A stretch of 64,000 bases of DNA from CAWINX01 sp963702055 (GCA_963702055.1 OY969702.1:1178001-1242000); one strand, 5' to 3'. Positions 1 through 10,026 are shown, counted from the first letter of the stretch. Numbers and translations: made by a program. The notes: generated by a model from the letters alone, not told the origin.

Positions 1-1
1 C

Positions 2-715
2 GGCGTCGAGACCAGCGTGGTCAACGACCTCGAGCGGCTCTTCCCCAGCGTCGAGCAGCACACGTTGACCGACGTCCTGAATCGCATTCAGGACAACGCG
101 ACGACAATCGGGATCGCTGCCTTCTTCGGCTCACTCTGGATCGGGGCGTCCTTCTGGGGGGCGATGGACACCGCCTTCTGCCGCATCTACCACGTCGAGT
201 GCCGGGGCTGGGTCGAGCAGAAGCGCTTCTCCTTCCTGATGCTCGTCGTCGTCATCCTCTTCATCGCCGCGAGCATCTTCGTGCCGACGATGGAGGGAGC
301 GATCGTCGCCGGCACCGACCGCCTCCCCTTCGGGCTCTCCGACATCAAGGCGATCGACACCGTGCTGCTGCTCGGCGCCGCGCTGGTCATCACCTTTCTG
401 ATCTGCTGCGTGATCTTCTGGGCGGTGCCGAAAGGGCACATGCCATGGCGGGCGGTCTGGCCGGGTGCGCTCTTCGTCGCAATCACGGCCGGGCTCGCCA
501 ACTGGCTCTTCCCGATCTACCTCAACAACGTCTCGAGCCTCTCGCGCCTCGGTTCCACCCTCGGCTTCATCCTCATCGCCCTGCTCTGGTTCTACCTGCT
601 CAGCCTCGCGATCCTCTCCGGCGCCGTGATCAACTCGCTGCGCTACGAGCTGCACGACACGGGCGAGATGCCTTACGCAGCCGTCTCACCCAAGGGCGAC
701 TGCACGGACTGCTGA
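2..715 (+). CDS. YihY/BrkB-family inner-membrane protein (5' end outside window)
   Basis: The frame is open from base 2, so the N-terminus lies outside the window; a GTG at 17 is only an internal candidate start. The visible 230 or so residues hold at least four hydrophobic segments, with an amphipathic 'NRIQDNATTIGIAAFFGSLW' region near the start and a 'WPGALFVAITAGLANWLFPI' helix, the pattern of YihY/UPF0761 proteins (formerly mislabelled RNase BN). It would sit in the cytoplasmic membrane; the family's function is not settled. It ends at TGA and is followed by a short repeat and the convergent glpX gene. Confidence 0.75.
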   Translation, partial: GVETSVVNDLERLFPSVEQHTLTDVLNRIQDNATTIGIAAFFGSLWIGASFWGAMDTAFCRIYHVECRGWVEQKRFSFLMLVVVILFIAASIFVPTMEGAIVAGTDRLPFGLSDIKAIDTVLLLGAALVITFLICCVIFWAVPKGHMPWRAVWPGALFVAITAGLANWLFPIYLNNVSSLSRLGSTLGFILIALLWFYLLSLAILSGAVINSLRYELHDTGEMPYAAVSPKGDCTDC

Positions 716-739
716 GTCGTGGAGACCAAGCAGATCGGG

Positions 740-784
740 GGACGCAGGGAGCGTGGCGTGCTCTGCACGCGAGCGACCGAGGAC
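740..784. repeat. Short hairpin repeat with GGACGCAGGGAG flank
   Basis: The segment opens with GGACGCAGGGAG, closes with GACCGAGGAC and contains a small hairpin (GCGTG-CTCTG-CACGC). The same framing, about 45 bp with a different inner hairpin, recurs at 24537-24582 inside the inserted element. Here it lies between the convergent YihY and glpX genes and may also help terminate transcription; there is no T tract. Confidence 0.4.
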
Positions 785-809
785 CCCGAGGTGCGCCGGT
801 ATCCGCGGC

Positions 810-1823
810 TCAGCCGTACCTTTCGCCGATGATCTCTCGCAACTTGGCCCGGTCGTGCGTGGCCTGGATGCGGCGGACCGTGCCGGAGCGGGAGCGCATC
901 ACCAGCGACTCGGTGGTGGCGCCGGCGCCGCGATAGCGGACGCCCTGCAGGACGTCGCCGTCGGTGACGCCGGTGGCGGAGAAGAAAACGTCCTCGCCGG
1001 AGCAGAGGTCGTCCCCGGTGAGGATTCGGTCGAGGTCGTAGCCGGCGTCCAGCGCAGCCTTGCGCTCCTCGTCGTTGCGCGGCCAGAGACGACCGAGCAG
1101 CTGGCCGCCCATCGACTTCAGCGCCGCGGCGCTGATCACGCCCTCCGGCGTGCCGCCGATCCCCCAGAGCAGGTCGACCGGAGAGCGGTCGCTGACCGCG
1201 AGCAGGGCGGCGGAGACGTCGCCGTCGGTGATCAGGCGGATCCGGGCGCCGGCCTCGCGGACCTCACGCATCGCCTCCTGGTGGCGGTCGCGATCGAGCA
1301 TTACGACGGTGACGTCGCCAATGCTGCCGCCCTTGCGCTCGGCGATCAGCTTCAGGGTCTCGGGAAGCGGGCGGTCGAGGTCGAGCAGGTCGGCGATCTC
1401 CTCGGCGCCGGCCATCTTCTCCATGTAGACACAGGGGCCCGGGTCGAACATCGTGCCGCGCTCGGCCAGGGCGATCACCGCGAGGGCGCTGGGCATGCCG
1501 AGCGCGCAGAGGCGGGTGCCCTCGAGCGGGTCGACCGCGATGTCGACGACGGGTGGGCTGCCGTCGCCGATCTTCTCGCCGTTGTAGAGCATCGGCGCCT
1601 CGTCCTTCTCCCCCTCGCCGATCACGACCAGGCCGTCCATCGGCACCAAATCGAGCACGAAGCGCATCGCGTCGACCGCGGCCTGGTCGGCGGCGATCTT
1701 GTCGCCTCGACCGACCCAGCGAGCCGCGGCCAGAGCCGCCGCCTCGGTGACGCGAACCAGCTCCAACGCGAGGTTGCGGTCGGGCTTGTTGCCGGACCGC
1801 ACGTCCTGTCCAATGACCCCCAT
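810..1823 (-). CDS. glpX: Class II fructose-1,6-bisphosphatase
   Basis: This 337-aa protein has the GlpX signature blocks in order: 'GEGEKDEAPML' near residue 69, 'VDIAVDPLEGT' near 94 (metal and substrate binding), 'GDVSAALL' near 200 and 'GIGGTPEGV' near 220. Length matches the family. It hydrolyses fructose-1,6-bisphosphate to fructose-6-phosphate in gluconeogenesis, in the cytosol, and needs a divalent metal. The ATG at 1821-1823 gives the conserved N-terminus (NLALELVRVTEAAALAAARW). It is transcribed divergently from the F420 oxidoreductase gene with only 26 bp between the starts. Confidence 0.93.
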   Translation of the reverse strand: MGVIGQDVRSGNKPDRNLALELVRVTEAAALAAARWVGRGDKIAADQAAVDAMRFVLDLVPMDGLVVIGEGEKDEAPMLYNGEKIGDGSPPVVDIAVDPLEGTRLCALGMPSALAVIALAERGTMFDPGPCVYMEKMAGAEEIADLLDLDRPLPETLKLIAERKGGSIGDVTVVMLDRDRHQEAMREVREAGARIRLITDGDVSAALLAVSDRSPVDLLWGIGGTPEGVISAAALKSMGGQLLGRLWPRNDEERKAALDAGYDLDRILTGDDLCSGEDVFFSATGVTDGDVLQGVRYRGAGATTESLVMRSRSGTVRRIQATHDRAKLREIIGERYG

Positions 1824-1849
1824 CGACGGGCAGGCTATAGGGTCGCCAG

Positions 1850-2782
1850 GTGGCTGAGAGGTGGGGACTGACGCTGCCGCTGCCGGGAACGGCGCTGGCC
1901 GATCACGAGGAGCTAGTGAAACGGGCTGAAGCGGTCGGCTACACAGACCTCTGGAGCGGCGAGACGAACGGGCCGGACGGCTTCACCCCGCTGGCGTTGA
2001 GCGCCGCCTGGACCGAGCGGGCGCGACTGGGGACCGGGATCGTCGGCGTCTTCCAGCGCGGCCCGGCGCTGCTGGCCCAGGAGACGGCGGCGCTCGCCGA
2101 CGCCTCGCAAGGCCGCTTCGTGCTCGGGATCGGCTCCTCCTCGGACCGGATCGTCGAGGGCTGGAACGGCATCCCCTTCGAGCGACCGCTGAGCCGGGTT
2201 CGCGAGACCCTGGAGTTCCTGCGGACGGCGCTGGATGGCGAGCGCACCCCCAGCGGCTTCAAACTGGAAACCGCGCCGGCCCAGCGAGTGCCGATCGTGC
2301 TGGCGGCACTGCGCGGCAAGATGCTGGAGCTGGCGGTGCAGCGCGCCGACGGCGCCTTCACCAACTTCCTGCCGCTCGGCGGGCTGCCCAAGGTCGTCGC
2401 CCAGCTCGAGGGCGCGCCCGACGGGTTCGAGCTGCTCTGCCGCTTCTTCTGCATACCGGGGGAGCGCGAGCAGGTCGAGCCGCTCGCCCGTTTCATGTTC
2501 TCCTCATACATCACCGTCCCCGTCTACGCGGCCTTCTATCGCTGGCTCGGCTACGGCGACGAGATCGACCCGATGGTCGCGGCCTGGGAGTCCGGCGACC
2601 GCCAGGCCGCCGCGGCGGCGGCCCCCTGGGAGCTGATCGAGGAGATGTTCATCTTCGGCTCCCCCGAGGAGATGAAGGAGCGGATCGCCGCCTTCGTCGA
2701 AGGAGGGATCACCCTGCCGATCCTCACCCCGATTACTACGCCCGACAGGATGGGCGAGTTGATAGACGCCCTAGCCCCCTGA
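1850..2782 (+). CDS. LLM-class F420-dependent oxidoreductase
   Basis: A 310-aa luciferase-like monooxygenase fold protein starting at GTG. Recognisable parts are the N-terminal 'WGLTLPLPGTALADHEELVK' beta-alpha unit, 'GRFVLGIGSSSDRIVEGWNG' (the loop that binds deazaflavin phosphate in this class) and the C-terminal 'FGSPEEMKERIAAFVEGGI'. Members of this class use coenzyme F420 or FMN; the actinobacterial setting and overall pattern favour F420. The substrate cannot be inferred. It is followed by a good hairpin terminator at 2844-2876. A second member lies at 14454-15515. Confidence 0.8.
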   Translation: MAERWGLTLPLPGTALADHEELVKRAEAVGYTDLWSGETNGPDGFTPLALSAAWTERARLGTGIVGVFQRGPALLAQETAALADASQGRFVLGIGSSSDRIVEGWNGIPFERPLSRVRETLEFLRTALDGERTPSGFKLETAPAQRVPIVLAALRGKMLELAVQRADGAFTNFLPLGGLPKVVAQLEGAPDGFELLCRFFCIPGEREQVEPLARFMFSSYITVPVYAAFYRWLGYGDEIDPMVAAWESGDRQAAAAAAPWELIEEMFIFGSPEEMKERIAAFVEGGITLPILTPITTPDRMGELIDALAP

Positions 2783-2784
2783 AG

Positions 2785-2820
2785 CACCAATTAGCGAACC
2801 TCCATATCTGATTCTTGGTG
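2785..2820. repeat. Hairpin carrying the TCCATATCTGATT loop motif (copy 1)
   Basis: A short stem (CACCAA / TTGGTG) encloses an AT-rich loop containing TCCATATCTGATT at 2801-2813. The identical 13-mer sits in the loop of a stronger hairpin at 12908-12944. It lies just 3' of the oxidoreductase stop codon. This may be a degenerate interspersed repeat. Confidence 0.35.
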
Positions 2821-2843
2821 AGCGGCGCTGATATGGCGGAGTG

Positions 2844-2876
2844 GCCATTGCCTGCTCGCAGGCAATGGCTTTATTT
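2844..2876 (+). terminator. Rho-independent terminator after the F420 oxidoreductase gene
   Basis: An 11-bp perfect stem (GCCATTGCCTG / CAGGCAATGGC) with a CTCG loop is followed directly by TTTATTT on the plus strand. It lies 60 bp after the stop at 2782. The downstream convergent gene ends at 2871, so its stop codon is inside the T tract. Confidence 0.8.
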
Positions 2877-5573
2877 CCAGGTTGAGGGCCAGGGCCGGGG
2901 AGGTCTGGCGGTAGCGATTCGGATTCGGGCGTCCACGACCGTGGCGCCGTCCGGCCCGGCGATCACCGGGTTGAGGTCCAGCTCGGCGATCTCGTGGTGG
3001 GTGTCGACCATCGTGCTGACCCGCAACAGCAGGTCCTCCAGGGCGTCGAGGTCGGCCTCCGCCCCGCCGCGAAAGCCGGTCAGCAGGGGGAAGGTGGCGA
3101 GGGACCGGATCGTCTCGGCGGCATCGGCACCGGTTATCGGGCAGATCCGCACGCCCATGTCGCCCAGCAGCTCCGCCTGGGTGCCCCCGGCCCCGCAGGC
3201 GAGCACCGGGCCGAACATCGGGTCGCTGACCACTCCCACCAGCAGCTCCACCCCGCCGTCGCTCATCTTCTGCACCAGGAAGGACTCTCGCTCGATCCCG
3301 GCATCGACGAGGCGCTCGTCGATCGCCTGCGCTTCCCGGGACACCTCGGCCGAGCCCTCGAGGCCGACGCTCACCGCCCCCAAATCCGTCTTGTGGAGGA
3401 TCGCGGGGCCCTGCGCCTTCAAGGCCACCCTTCCTCCCAGCTCCTCGGCGGCGGTCCCCGCCTCTGCGGGGCCGGCTGCGACTCGCCACCGTGGCATTGC
3501 GATCCCATAGCAATCGAGCAGCTGGGCGATCTCCTCCGTCCCGAGCCATTCTCCGCCGATCTCCAACGCCCCGGCGAGCACCGCCGCCGCCTCGTCGGTC
3601 CGCGCCTCGGGAAACTTCGGCGGCTCCTCCTCGGGCTTCTCTCGCCACGCGACGTGGCGCATCACCCGCCCCAGCGCCCGCGCGGCGTCCTCCGGGTACA
3701 GGTGGGTGGGCGCGGCGCCGGTCGCCGCCATCGCCGCGTGGTCTGCCGCCGACATGAACACCGCCTGGACCGGGATCTCCCGAGGCATCTCCGCGAGGGC
3801 GTCTCGCACCGCCTCGGCGACGTCCTCCGCCCGGGTCAGCAGCGGGCGGATGAAGATCACGATCAGCGCGTCGATTCCCTCCCACTCCGCCAGCGCCGAG
3901 ATCGCCCGCCGGTACTGCTCGGCAGTCGCGGTGGCGATCATGTCCACGGGGTTGGCGAGGGCCGCCTCCGGCACCAGGAACGCGCGCAGCGAGTCACGGA
4001 CCCCTTCCGGCAACTCCGGCACCTCCAGGCCCGCCGCCTCACAGGCGTCGGCGCACATGATCCCCGGCCCGCCGGCGTTGGTCAGGATCCCGACTCGGCG
4101 CCCGGCCGGCAGGGGCTGGTCGGCGAGCAGCGAGGAGACGTCGAGCAGCTCGGAGAGCGTCTCGGTGCGGATCACGCCGGCCTGCTCGAAGAGCGCGTCC
4201 ACCGTGACGTCGGACGCGGAGAGCATCGCGCCGGTGTGCGACCCGGTCGCGCGCCCTCCCGATACCGACCGGCCGCTCTTGACGACGACGATCGGCTTCT
4301 CCCGCCCGATTCGCCGGGCGAGGCGGGAGAAGCGGCGCGGGTCGCTGAACGACTCGATGTAGAGGAGGGCGACCTCGGTCGCGGGATCGCTCTCCCAGTA
4401 CTCGAGGAAGTCGTTGGCGGTGATGTCGCCGCGGTTGCCGATCGAGGCGAACGTGGAGACCCCGAGCCCCCGCCCGGCGGCGAGGTCGATCAAGGCGAGG
4501 CCGAGCGCGCCGCTTTGGGTCACGAAGCCGACGTTCCCCGCCGGCGGTGCCTCCGGAGCGAAGGTCGCGTTGATGCTCGCGCCGGGATCGGCGGTGAGAA
4601 CGCCGAGGCAATTCGGCCCGACCAAGCGCATCCCGGCGCCCCGGCAGACCTCGACCAACTCGCGCTGGCGCTCGGCGCCCTCGGGCCCGACCTCGGCGAA
4701 GCCGGCGGAGAGGACGACCAGCGCCGGCACGCCTTTGGCGGCGCATTGGCGCGCCGCGTCGCAGACCGCGCCCGCCGGGACGGCGATCACCGCCAGGTCG
4801 ACCTCGCCGGGGACCTCGGTGACGGACTCGTACGCGCGAACCGCCTGGACCACGTCGGTGGCCGGGTTGACCGGATAGACGACCCCGCCGAAATCGGACT
4901 GCAGGAGGTTGTGGAAGACCTCGCCCCCGACCGTCCCCCGGCGCCGGGAAGCCCCGACCACGGCGATCGATCGCGGCTTCGTGAAGCGCCGGACGGCAGC
5001 TTGCGCCGCGAGCCTGTCGCGCTCCTCGAAGCGCTCGACGGCCGCGGCGGAGAAGGAGGTCGGCAACTCCACCTCGATCGTGCCGGGAAGCGAGGAGAGC
5101 TCGACCGGGAAGCCGCTCTCGCGGAAGACCTCGATCATCCGGTGGTTGCGCGGCATCACCTCCGCGATGAAGACCGAGACGCCGTTGTCCTGCGCGACCT
5201 CGGCGAGGTGCGCGAGGAGAATGGTGCCGAGGCCCTGGCCCTGCATCTCGTCGGCGATCGCGAAGGCCACCTCCGCCCTGTCGGGCGCGCTGGACACGTA
5301 GGCGCCGTGACCGACGAGCCTGTCTTCCCCTCCCCGCGTGGCGACCAGCCCGTAGCTCTCGGCATAGTCGACGTCGGCCATCTCGTTCGCGGCCCGCTCC
5401 AGGTTCGGCGCGCCGGAGAAGAAGCGAAGCGCGCGGGAGTCGTCGCCGAGCCGGCCGAAGAGATCGAGCAGGGCCGCCTCGTCGCCGCGCCGCACCGGGC
5501 GCAGGTGAACCGTCGAACCGTCGCGCAGGACCACGTCGGCTTCGCGGTGAGCGGGATACGCGGCGGCCCCCAC
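2871..5573 (-). CDS. Pat-like bifunctional GNAT acetyltransferase / NDP-forming acyl-CoA synthetase
   Basis: A 900-aa fusion. Residues 1-170 are a GNAT domain with the acetyl-CoA loop Q-G-Q-G-L-G at 111-116. From about 190 comes a CoA-binding Rossmann domain ('RSIAVVGASRRRGTVGGEVF'), then a succinyl-CoA-ligase-like flavodoxin domain with the motif HTGA near residue 446, and from about 680 an ATP-grasp domain ('RVALKAQGPAILHKTDLGAV'). The order GNAT first, synthetase second is the one described for Streptomyces PatA and opposite to enterobacterial Pat. The active-site His of HTGA is retained, so ligase activity is possible. It probably acetylates metabolic enzymes such as acetyl-CoA synthetase. 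It is divergent from a deacetylase gene 31 bp away. Confidence 0.85.
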   Translation of the reverse strand: MGAAAYPAHREADVVLRDGSTVHLRPVRRGDEAALLDLFGRLGDDSRALRFFSGAPNLERAANEMADVDYAESYGLVATRGGEDRLVGHGAYVSSAPDRAEVAFAIADEMQGQGLGTILLAHLAEVAQDNGVSVFIAEVMPRNHRMIEVFRESGFPVELSSLPGTIEVELPTSFSAAAVERFEERDRLAAQAAVRRFTKPRSIAVVGASRRRGTVGGEVFHNLLQSDFGGVVYPVNPATDVVQAVRAYESVTEVPGEVDLAVIAVPAGAVCDAARQCAAKGVPALVVLSAGFAEVGPEGAERQRELVEVCRGAGMRLVGPNCLGVLTADPGASINATFAPEAPPAGNVGFVTQSGALGLALIDLAAGRGLGVSTFASIGNRGDITANDFLEYWESDPATEVALLYIESFSDPRRFSRLARRIGREKPIVVVKSGRSVSGGRATGSHTGAMLSASDVTVDALFEQAGVIRTETLSELLDVSSLLADQPLPAGRRVGILTNAGGPGIMCADACEAAGLEVPELPEGVRDSLRAFLVPEAALANPVDMIATATAEQYRRAISALAEWEGIDALIVIFIRPLLTRAEDVAEAVRDALAEMPREIPVQAVFMSAADHAAMAATGAAPTHLYPEDAARALGRVMRHVAWREKPEEEPPKFPEARTDEAAAVLAGALEIGGEWLGTEEIAQLLDCYGIAMPRWRVAAGPAEAGTAAEELGGRVALKAQGPAILHKTDLGAVSVGLEGSAEVSREAQAIDERLVDAGIERESFLVQKMSDGGVELLVGVVSDPMFGPVLACGAGGTQAELLGDMGVRICPITGADAAETIRSLATFPLLTGFRGGAEADLDALEDLLLRVSTMVDTHHEIAELDLNPVIAGPDGATVVDARIRIATARPPRPWPSTWK

Positions 5574-5604
5574 GGCTCGATCGTACGCGGATACAGTCGG
5601 GCGA

Positions 5605-6525
<921 letters not shown>

Positions 6526-6549
<24 letters not shown>

Positions 6550-7509
6550 GGCGTAGTCCTCGGCCTCGTCCGTAAACCAGCCGCTCAACGTCAGGCCGGC
6601 CTCCTCGTAGATCGCCTCCAAGCGCTCACGGGTGAACTTGCAGGAGATCTCGGTGCGCATCTCCTCGCCGGCCGCGAACTCAATCTCCATCTCGAGTCCG
6701 TCGAGGCGGACGGTTTGGGCGGCGGTCGAGCGCAGGCGGATGTCCATCCGCGCCTCCTCGTCGTCGTAGCGGGCGACGTGCTCGAAGGCGTCGAGGTCGA
6801 AGTCGGCGCCGAGGTCGCGATTGAGCACCCGCAGCACGTTCTTGTTGAACTCCGCGGTGACGCCCTGTGAGTCGTCGTAGGCGGCCTCCAGCCGGGTTGG
6901 GTCCTTAACCAGGTCGGTTCCCAGCAGGAGGCTGTCCTCGGGACCGAGCAGCGCCGCGATCCGGGCAAGGAACTCGCGGCGCGCGTCCGGGTAGAGGTTG
7001 CCGATCGTGCCGCCGAGGAAGGCGATCAGCCTCCCCCCTCCCCCGTTCGGAATCCGCTCCAGGTGGTGTTCGAAGTCGCAGACGAGGCCGCGGATCGCGA
7101 GCCCCGGGTACTCACGCACCAGGCATTCGGCGGTCTCGTGGGTGATCTCCTCGGAGATGTCGACCGGGACGTAGGTGTCGAGACACCCCGCGTCGCGCAT
7201 CGCGCTCAGCAGGTGGCGCGTCTTGGCCGCCGAGCCCGAGCCGAGCTCGACCAGGGCGCTCGGCTCGCCGGCGGCGGCGACGATCTCGCCGGAGCGGTCG
7301 GCGAGAATCGAGCGCTCCGCTCGGGTCGGGTAGTACTCGGGCAGCTCGGTGATTCGCTCGAACAGCTGCGAGCCCCGCTCGTCGTAGAAGTACTTCGGCG
7401 CCAGCTCCTTCGGCTCCATCGAGAGGCCGAGGCGGACGTCGCGCGCCATCGTCCCGGCCCCGGCGGGGAGATGGACCTCGATCTCGATCTGGGGATCGGT
7501 GGTGGTCAT
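6526..7509 (-). CDS. egtD: L-histidine N-alpha-methyltransferase EgtD
   Basis: A 327-aa SAM-dependent methyltransferase that trimethylates histidine to hercynine, the first step of ergothioneine synthesis. Signature blocks: 'YFYDERGSQLFERITELPEY' followed by YPTR (residues 40-63), SAM motif 'VELGSGSAAKTRHLL' (87-101), 'YVPVDIS' (113-119) and 'RLIAFLGGTIGNLYP' (around 150). The ATG at 7507-7509 gives the usual N-terminus; a longer frame upstream is egtB read in another phase. It lies one base after the egtB stop, so the two genes form an operon. Its 3' end overlaps the deacetylase gene. Confidence 0.93.
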
Positions 7510-7510
7510 C

Positions 7511-8692
7511 TCAGATATCCCTCGCGCAGCGGATGCCGGCGAAGATCTGGCGGCGCTCCGGCAGGTCCCAGTTGCGGAAGCTGGGCCGGATGACGCTCGG
7601 ATGCGTCGCCCAGGAGCCGCCGCGGAGGACCTTGTAGGTGTCGCCGAAGAAGGCCTCCGAGTACTCCGGATAGGGAAACGCCTCAAAGCCCGGGTAGGGG
7701 AGGAGGTCCGAGGACGTCCACTCCCAAGCGAACTCGGCACCCTCCAGCTCCGGCCGAGCGGCCTCCCACTCGTGCTCGGTCGGCAGCCGCTTGCCGGCCC
7801 AGCGGGCGAAGGCGTCGGCCTCGTGCCAGGAGACGTGGACGACCGGCTGAGCGGGGTCGACCGGGTCCCGACGGCCCATCGCGGCTCGAACCCACCCCTC
7901 CCCTTCGCGCTCCCAGTACATCGGCGGCTCGGCGCCGGTCGCCTCCATGAAGTCGATATACGCGCCATTGCTCACCGGGGTTAGGTCGATCTCAAACGGC
8001 GCCAGCTCGACCGCATGCCGCGGCCGCTCATTGTCGTAGGCGAACCCTGCAGCCGACGCACCGATCTCGTATTCGCCGCCTTCAACCCCGATCGTCTTCG
8101 AGACGCGGGGCCTCTCTCGAACGGGCGGATACTCAAAGCGCCGGGCCAATTGGCCCGGCGCTTGTCCGGGCGAGAGAGGCCCCGCGTCTCGAGGGGATCC
8201 GCTTGAATCGGGGAACTCGTATTCGTCGACCATCTGCAGCAGCTGCAGCATCGTCTCGTTGTGCTGGTGCTCGTGCGCGAGCAGCATCTCGTAGACGAAG
8301 CCGTCCCTCAGCAGCGGGTCCTCGGCGTCCGCGCCTATCTCGATCCCGTCGAGCACCTCGAGGGCGCGCTCGCGCACGTCGGCGAGGTAGGCGCGCAACT
8401 CAGCGTCGCGCAGGATCGGCAGCTCGCCGCGGGTCTTGCGCGGGTTCTCGATCGCGTCGTAGAAGCGGCCCAGCTCCCCGTGCAGCGGCTCGCGCCCGCC
8501 GATCGTCTGCACCAGCCAGAGCTCCTCGAAGTTGGCGATGTGGCCAAGGTCCCAGGCGAGCGGGCTGAGGATCGGCGAGTAGACCCGGTTGAGCTGCTCG
8601 TCGCTGAGCGGCGCGATCAGCTCCAGGGTGCGCTCGCGCGCCTCCGCGAGTCGTTCCGCGATCGCTTCCTTGGAGCTGGAGCTTGCCGTCAC
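7511..8692 (-). CDS. egtB: Hercynine oxygenase EgtB (DinB + FGE-sulfatase domains)
   Basis: A 393-aa non-haem iron sulfoxide synthase that joins a thiol to hercynine. The N-terminal DinB-like domain carries the iron ligands His51 ('DLGHIANFEEL') and His140/His144 ('LLAHEHQHNE'). The C-terminal FGE-sulfatase domain shows 'VSWHEADAFARWAGKRLPTE', 'WEWTSS' and 'KVLRGGSWATHP...RNWDLPERR'. The linker at residues about 167-199 is unusual: its DNA is a long perfect-armed hairpin (8098-8192). No egtC or egtA is adjacent. The donor could therefore be cysteine directly, as in some two-gene systems, or gamma-glutamylcysteine if the partners are elsewhere. Confidence 0.92.
   Translation of the reverse strand: MTASSSSKEAIAERLAEARERTLELIAPLSDEQLNRVYSPILSPLAWDLGHIANFEELWLVQTIGGREPLHGELGRFYDAIENPRKTRGELPILRDAELRAYLADVRERALEVLDGIEIGADAEDPLLRDGFVYEMLLAHEHQHNETMLQLLQMVDEYEFPDSSGSPRDAGPLSPGQAPGQLARRFEYPPVRERPRVSKTIGVEGGEYEIGASAAGFAYDNERPRHAVELAPFEIDLTPVSNGAYIDFMEATGAEPPMYWEREGEGWVRAAMGRRDPVDPAQPVVHVSWHEADAFARWAGKRLPTEHEWEAARPELEGAEFAWEWTSSDLLPYPGFEAFPYPEYSEAFFGDTYKVLRGGSWATHPSVIRPSFRNWDLPERRQIFAGIRCARDI
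8098..8192. repeat. 95-bp in-frame hairpin element inside egtB
   Basis: Outer arms of 22 bp are perfect inverted complements (8098-8119 and 8171-8192; each includes CGAGAGAGGCCCCGCGTCTC in one orientation). Nested between them is a perfect 28-bp palindrome at 8136-8163 centred on CCAATTGG. The reading frame stays open through it and encodes a Gly/Pro/Arg-rich linker between the two EgtB domains. No second copy was seen in this window. Confidence 0.75.
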
Positions 8693-8789
8693 CTCGGTGG
8701 CGATGCGAAAACCTTAGCGATACGGACCTTTCCGAAGTATGAACTGAGCAATCGATGCATGCGGGTGCCTGTCTGTAGGGTCCGCGGGC

Positions 8790-9551
8790 GTGAGACTGGA
8801 AGGCGTAGGAGCGCTGGTCGCCGGCGGCGCATCCGGCCTCGGCGAGGCGACCGCGCGGGCGCTGGCCGGGGCGGGCGCCGTCGTCACGATCGCCGACCTC
8901 AATGTCGAGAAGGGCACGGCGCTGGCGGATGAGCTGGGCGCGAGCTTCGTCGAGACCGACGTGACCGACGAAGCCGCGGTCTCGGCCGCGGTCGAGCGGG
9001 CGGCCTCGGCGGAGGGTGGGCTTCGCGTCTCCGTCTGCTGCGCCGGGATCGGCTGGGCCGAGCGCGTGTCCCACAAGAACGGGCCCCACAACCTTGAGTT
9101 CTTCTCCAACGTCGTCAAGGTCAACCTGGTCGGGACCTTCAACGTGCTGCGCCTCGCCGCGACGGCGATGAGCGGCAACGAGCCCGACGGTGGCGGGGAG
9201 CGTGGCGTCTGCGTCAACACCGCCTCGATCGCCGCCTACGACGGGCAGATCGGCCAGGTCGCCTACGCCGCCTCCAAGGGGGGCGTGGTCGGGCTTACCC
9301 TGCCAGCGGCCCGCGACCTCGCCTCGCGCGGCATCCGCGTCGTCACCGTTGCCCCAGGCCTCTTCGACACGCCGCTGCTCGCCGCGCTCCCCGAGGAGGC
9401 GCGCGAGGCACTCGGCGCCGGCGTGCCGTTCCCGGCCCGGCTCGGGCAGCCGGCCGAGTACGCGGAGCTGGTCGGTCAGATCGTCGCCAACCCAATGCTC
9501 AACGGTGAGACGATTCGCCTCGACGGCGCCCTGCGCATGCCCCCCAAGTAG
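8790..9551 (+). CDS. Short-chain dehydrogenase/reductase (17-beta-HSD10-like)
   Basis: A 253-aa classical SDR beginning at GTG. It has the cofactor loop 'AGGASGLG' (residues 11-18), an acidic residue after beta-2 ('TIADLN') that favours NAD over NADP, the catalytic Ser in 'NTASIAAYDG' and YAASK with Tyr about 159 and Lys about 163. The insert after beta-4 ('GWAERVSHKNGPHNLEFF') and the ending 'NGETIRLDGALRMPPK' resemble type 10 hydroxysteroid / 3-hydroxyacyl-CoA dehydrogenases. The substrate is therefore probably a hydroxyacyl-CoA or alcohol. It is divergent from egtB, with about 97 bp for promoters, and 25 bp upstream of the next gene. Confidence 0.85.
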   Translation: MRLEGVGALVAGGASGLGEATARALAGAGAVVTIADLNVEKGTALADELGASFVETDVTDEAAVSAAVERAASAEGGLRVSVCCAGIGWAERVSHKNGPHNLEFFSNVVKVNLVGTFNVLRLAATAMSGNEPDGGGERGVCVNTASIAAYDGQIGQVAYAASKGGVVGLTLPAARDLASRGIRVVTVAPGLFDTPLLAALPEEAREALGAGVPFPARLGQPAEYAELVGQIVANPMLNGETIRLDGALRMPPK

Positions 9552-9576
9552 CGACCCCCAACCGGACGGAGATGCC

Positions 9577-10014
9577 ATGAAGCTCGGATTCCTCTTGCTC
9601 AGCGACCACAGCGAGTCCGTCAACGGGAAGATCTACGCGCTGGGGGCGGGCTGGAACCAGCTGCGCTTCCCCGAGCTCCCACAGGAGTTCAACTTCTTCA
9701 TCGCCCTCGGCCTCGATGTGCCCTGGGACGAGACCAACCGCCAGCACACGATGACCCTGCACATCGAGGACCCCGACGGCGAGCGCCTCGGCGACGAATT
9801 CTCGCTCGACTTCGAGACCGGCCGTCCGCCCGGCTCGGTTGCCGGCCAGGAACAGCGGATCGTCCTCTCCCTGGGAGCGCGGACGGTGTTCAGCACCTCC
9901 GGCCCGCACGCGGTGGTCGTCGGAGTTGGGGACGAGGAGATCGACCGAGCCCGCTTCTACGTGATGCAGAGCCCGCCCGAGGCGATGCCGGGCCAGATGG
10001 AAGCCGACGTCTGA
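9577..10014 (+). CDS. Conserved hypothetical protein (DUF6941-like)
   Basis: A 145-aa soluble protein starting at ATG 9577 after a GGACGGAG stretch. The opening 'MKLGFLLLSDHSESVNGKIY' and 'ALGAGWNQLRFPELPQEF' resembles actinobacterial proteins grouped, as far as I recall, as DUF6941. The rest is beta-rich, with 'HTMTLHIEDPDGERLG' and 'GPHAVVVGVGDEEIDRARFY', suggesting a small beta-sandwich. No catalytic motif is visible. It follows the SDR by 25 bp and may share its transcript. Function unknown. Confidence 0.6.
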   Translation: MKLGFLLLSDHSESVNGKIYALGAGWNQLRFPELPQEFNFFIALGLDVPWDETNRQHTMTLHIEDPDGERLGDEFSLDFETGRPPGSVAGQEQRIVLSLGARTVFSTSGPHAVVVGVGDEEIDRARFYVMQSPPEAMPGQMEADV

Positions 10015-10026
10015 GCTCAACGCAGG

